Assembly (NCBI RefSeq): GCF_015350975.1
Contig: NZ_JADKRX010000002.1
Location: 594,004 to 658,003, forward strand
Source: Curtobacterium sp. VKM Ac-1395
Lineage (GTDB): Bacteria > Actinomycetota > Actinomycetes > Actinomycetales > Microbacteriaceae
Reading direction: 5' to 3'
Length of the DNA stretch: 64,000 nucleotides
The notes under the pieces were generated by a model, which did no database searches, was not told the DNA's origin, and saw nothing but the letters and a program-made list of their open reading frames with translations. The first letter of the stretch is position 1, and each line of letters begins with the position of its first letter. Shown piece by piece: positions 63,632 through 64,000 of the stretch. The translations under genes were made by a program, and so were the position numbers.

Positions 63632-63647
63632 ACCAGCACCCGACCGA

Positions 63648-63653
63648 TATGTT
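63648..63653 (+). promoter_or_regulatory. -10 box (TATGTT) of the mannose synthase gene
   Basis: TATGTT precedes a leader of about 18 bases with the GAGGAG ribosome site at 63668-63673. Confidence 0.45.
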
Positions 63654-63677
63654 CGATCGAACCATCCGAGGAGCACC

Positions 63678-64000
63678 ATGAGCGACACCCTGGTCATCAT
63701 CCCGACCTACGACGAAGCGGAGAACGTCCGCCCCATCGTCGAGCGCACCCTCGCCGCGACCGACGACCACGTCCACGTGCTCGTCGTCGACGACAACTCG
63801 CCCGACGGCACCGGTGACATCGCCGACGCGATCGCCCGCGAGACCGACCGGGTGCACGTGCTGCACCGGACGGTGAAGGACGGCCTCGGCGGCGCCTACC
63901 TGAGCGGCTTCGCCTGGGGGCTCGAGCAGGGCTACGACAAGCTCGTGGAGATGGACGCCGACGGCTCCCACCATCCCGAGTACCTGCCGTGGCTGATCGA
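63678..64000 (+). CDS. Polyprenol-phosphate mannose synthase (DPM1-like GT2), N-terminal part
   Basis: The first 107 residues, cut by the window end. TLVIIPTYDEAENVRPIVERTLA is the GT2 opening, VLVVDDNSPDGTGDIAD the UDP/GDP-binding DDxSxDGT motif, and KLVEMDADGSHHPEYLPWLI the DxD region typical of dolichol/polyprenol-phosphate mannose synthases. It would make the lipid-linked sugar donor for GT-C enzymes such as the GT39 protein at 58378. Own promoter and a good GAGGAG site. Confidence 0.9.
   Translation, partial: MSDTLVIIPTYDEAENVRPIVERTLAATDDHVHVLVVDDNSPDGTGDIADAIARETDRVHVLHRTVKDGLGGAYLSGFAWGLEQGYDKLVEMDADGSHHPEYLPWLI

Overview
The window is a high-GC, gene-dense stretch of an actinobacterial chromosome. 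Gene content points to the Microbacteriaceae, and the style of the genes to a Curtobacterium-like organism: GatCAB, NAD ligase with a family-type insert, DUF3039, DUF3054, DUF3097, mycothiol-type DinB protein, many GTG starts and many leaderless genes. The genus is my inference; only the high-GC actinobacterial character is directly visible. I recognise no phage, plasmid, transposase or CRISPR array.

Layout. 1-6269 is a teichoic-acid-like cell-wall glycopolymer locus: end of a GT2, an unusual CDP-alcohol phosphatidyltransferase, a GT2 and a TagF-like transferase on the plus strand, then a minus-strand set with a nucleotidyltransferase, the TagG/TagH-like exporter and a small unknown protein. 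6556-9497 is an ABC-2 exporter. 9563-17002 is housekeeping: DUF3039, pncB, murI-rph-rdgB, DedA, tRNA-Leu(UAG), an MFS transporter and mnmA. 17091-27073 carries ligA, a DUF1023 hydrolase, a class A penicillin-binding protein and gatCAB. 27163-29009 is a small type III polyketide synthase and methyltransferase operon. 29221-36321 is a sugar-uptake locus: ROK regulator, ABC importer, GH4 phospho-glucosidase, BadF-type kinase.

36322-39087 is the most disturbed part. A broken ureohydrolase, an acetyltransferase and an alcohol dehydrogenase lie around a 0.3-kb chimeric scar (37537-37845) made of the 5' end of the DUF3097 gene joined to the 5' end of the ROK gene. 39088-50554 holds DUF3097, unknown and membrane proteins, a fused GDPD-like/inositol monophosphatase, a DrrAB-like exporter, an APC permease, an acyl-CoA ligase and a DUF2236 protein. 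50624-56055 has two aldo-keto reductases, a DinB-type protein, YceI and an AbiEi-like protein separated by repeat-rich spacers. 56319-64000 is a surface-glycan locus (GtrA, BcsA-like GT2, GT39, DUF4397, GH8, sortase, start of a polyprenol-phosphate mannose synthase), cut by the window end.

Three patterns run across the window. At least 13 genes have a TANNNT -10 box 6-7 bases before the start codon, so they probably make leaderless mRNAs. A family of palindromes built on GGAGGCNCGG sits after genes as probable bidirectional terminators, and single copies also lie inside coding regions at linkers. A second family with GAGCGGGCG/CGCCCGCTC arms is concentrated at 52.5-54.9 kb.
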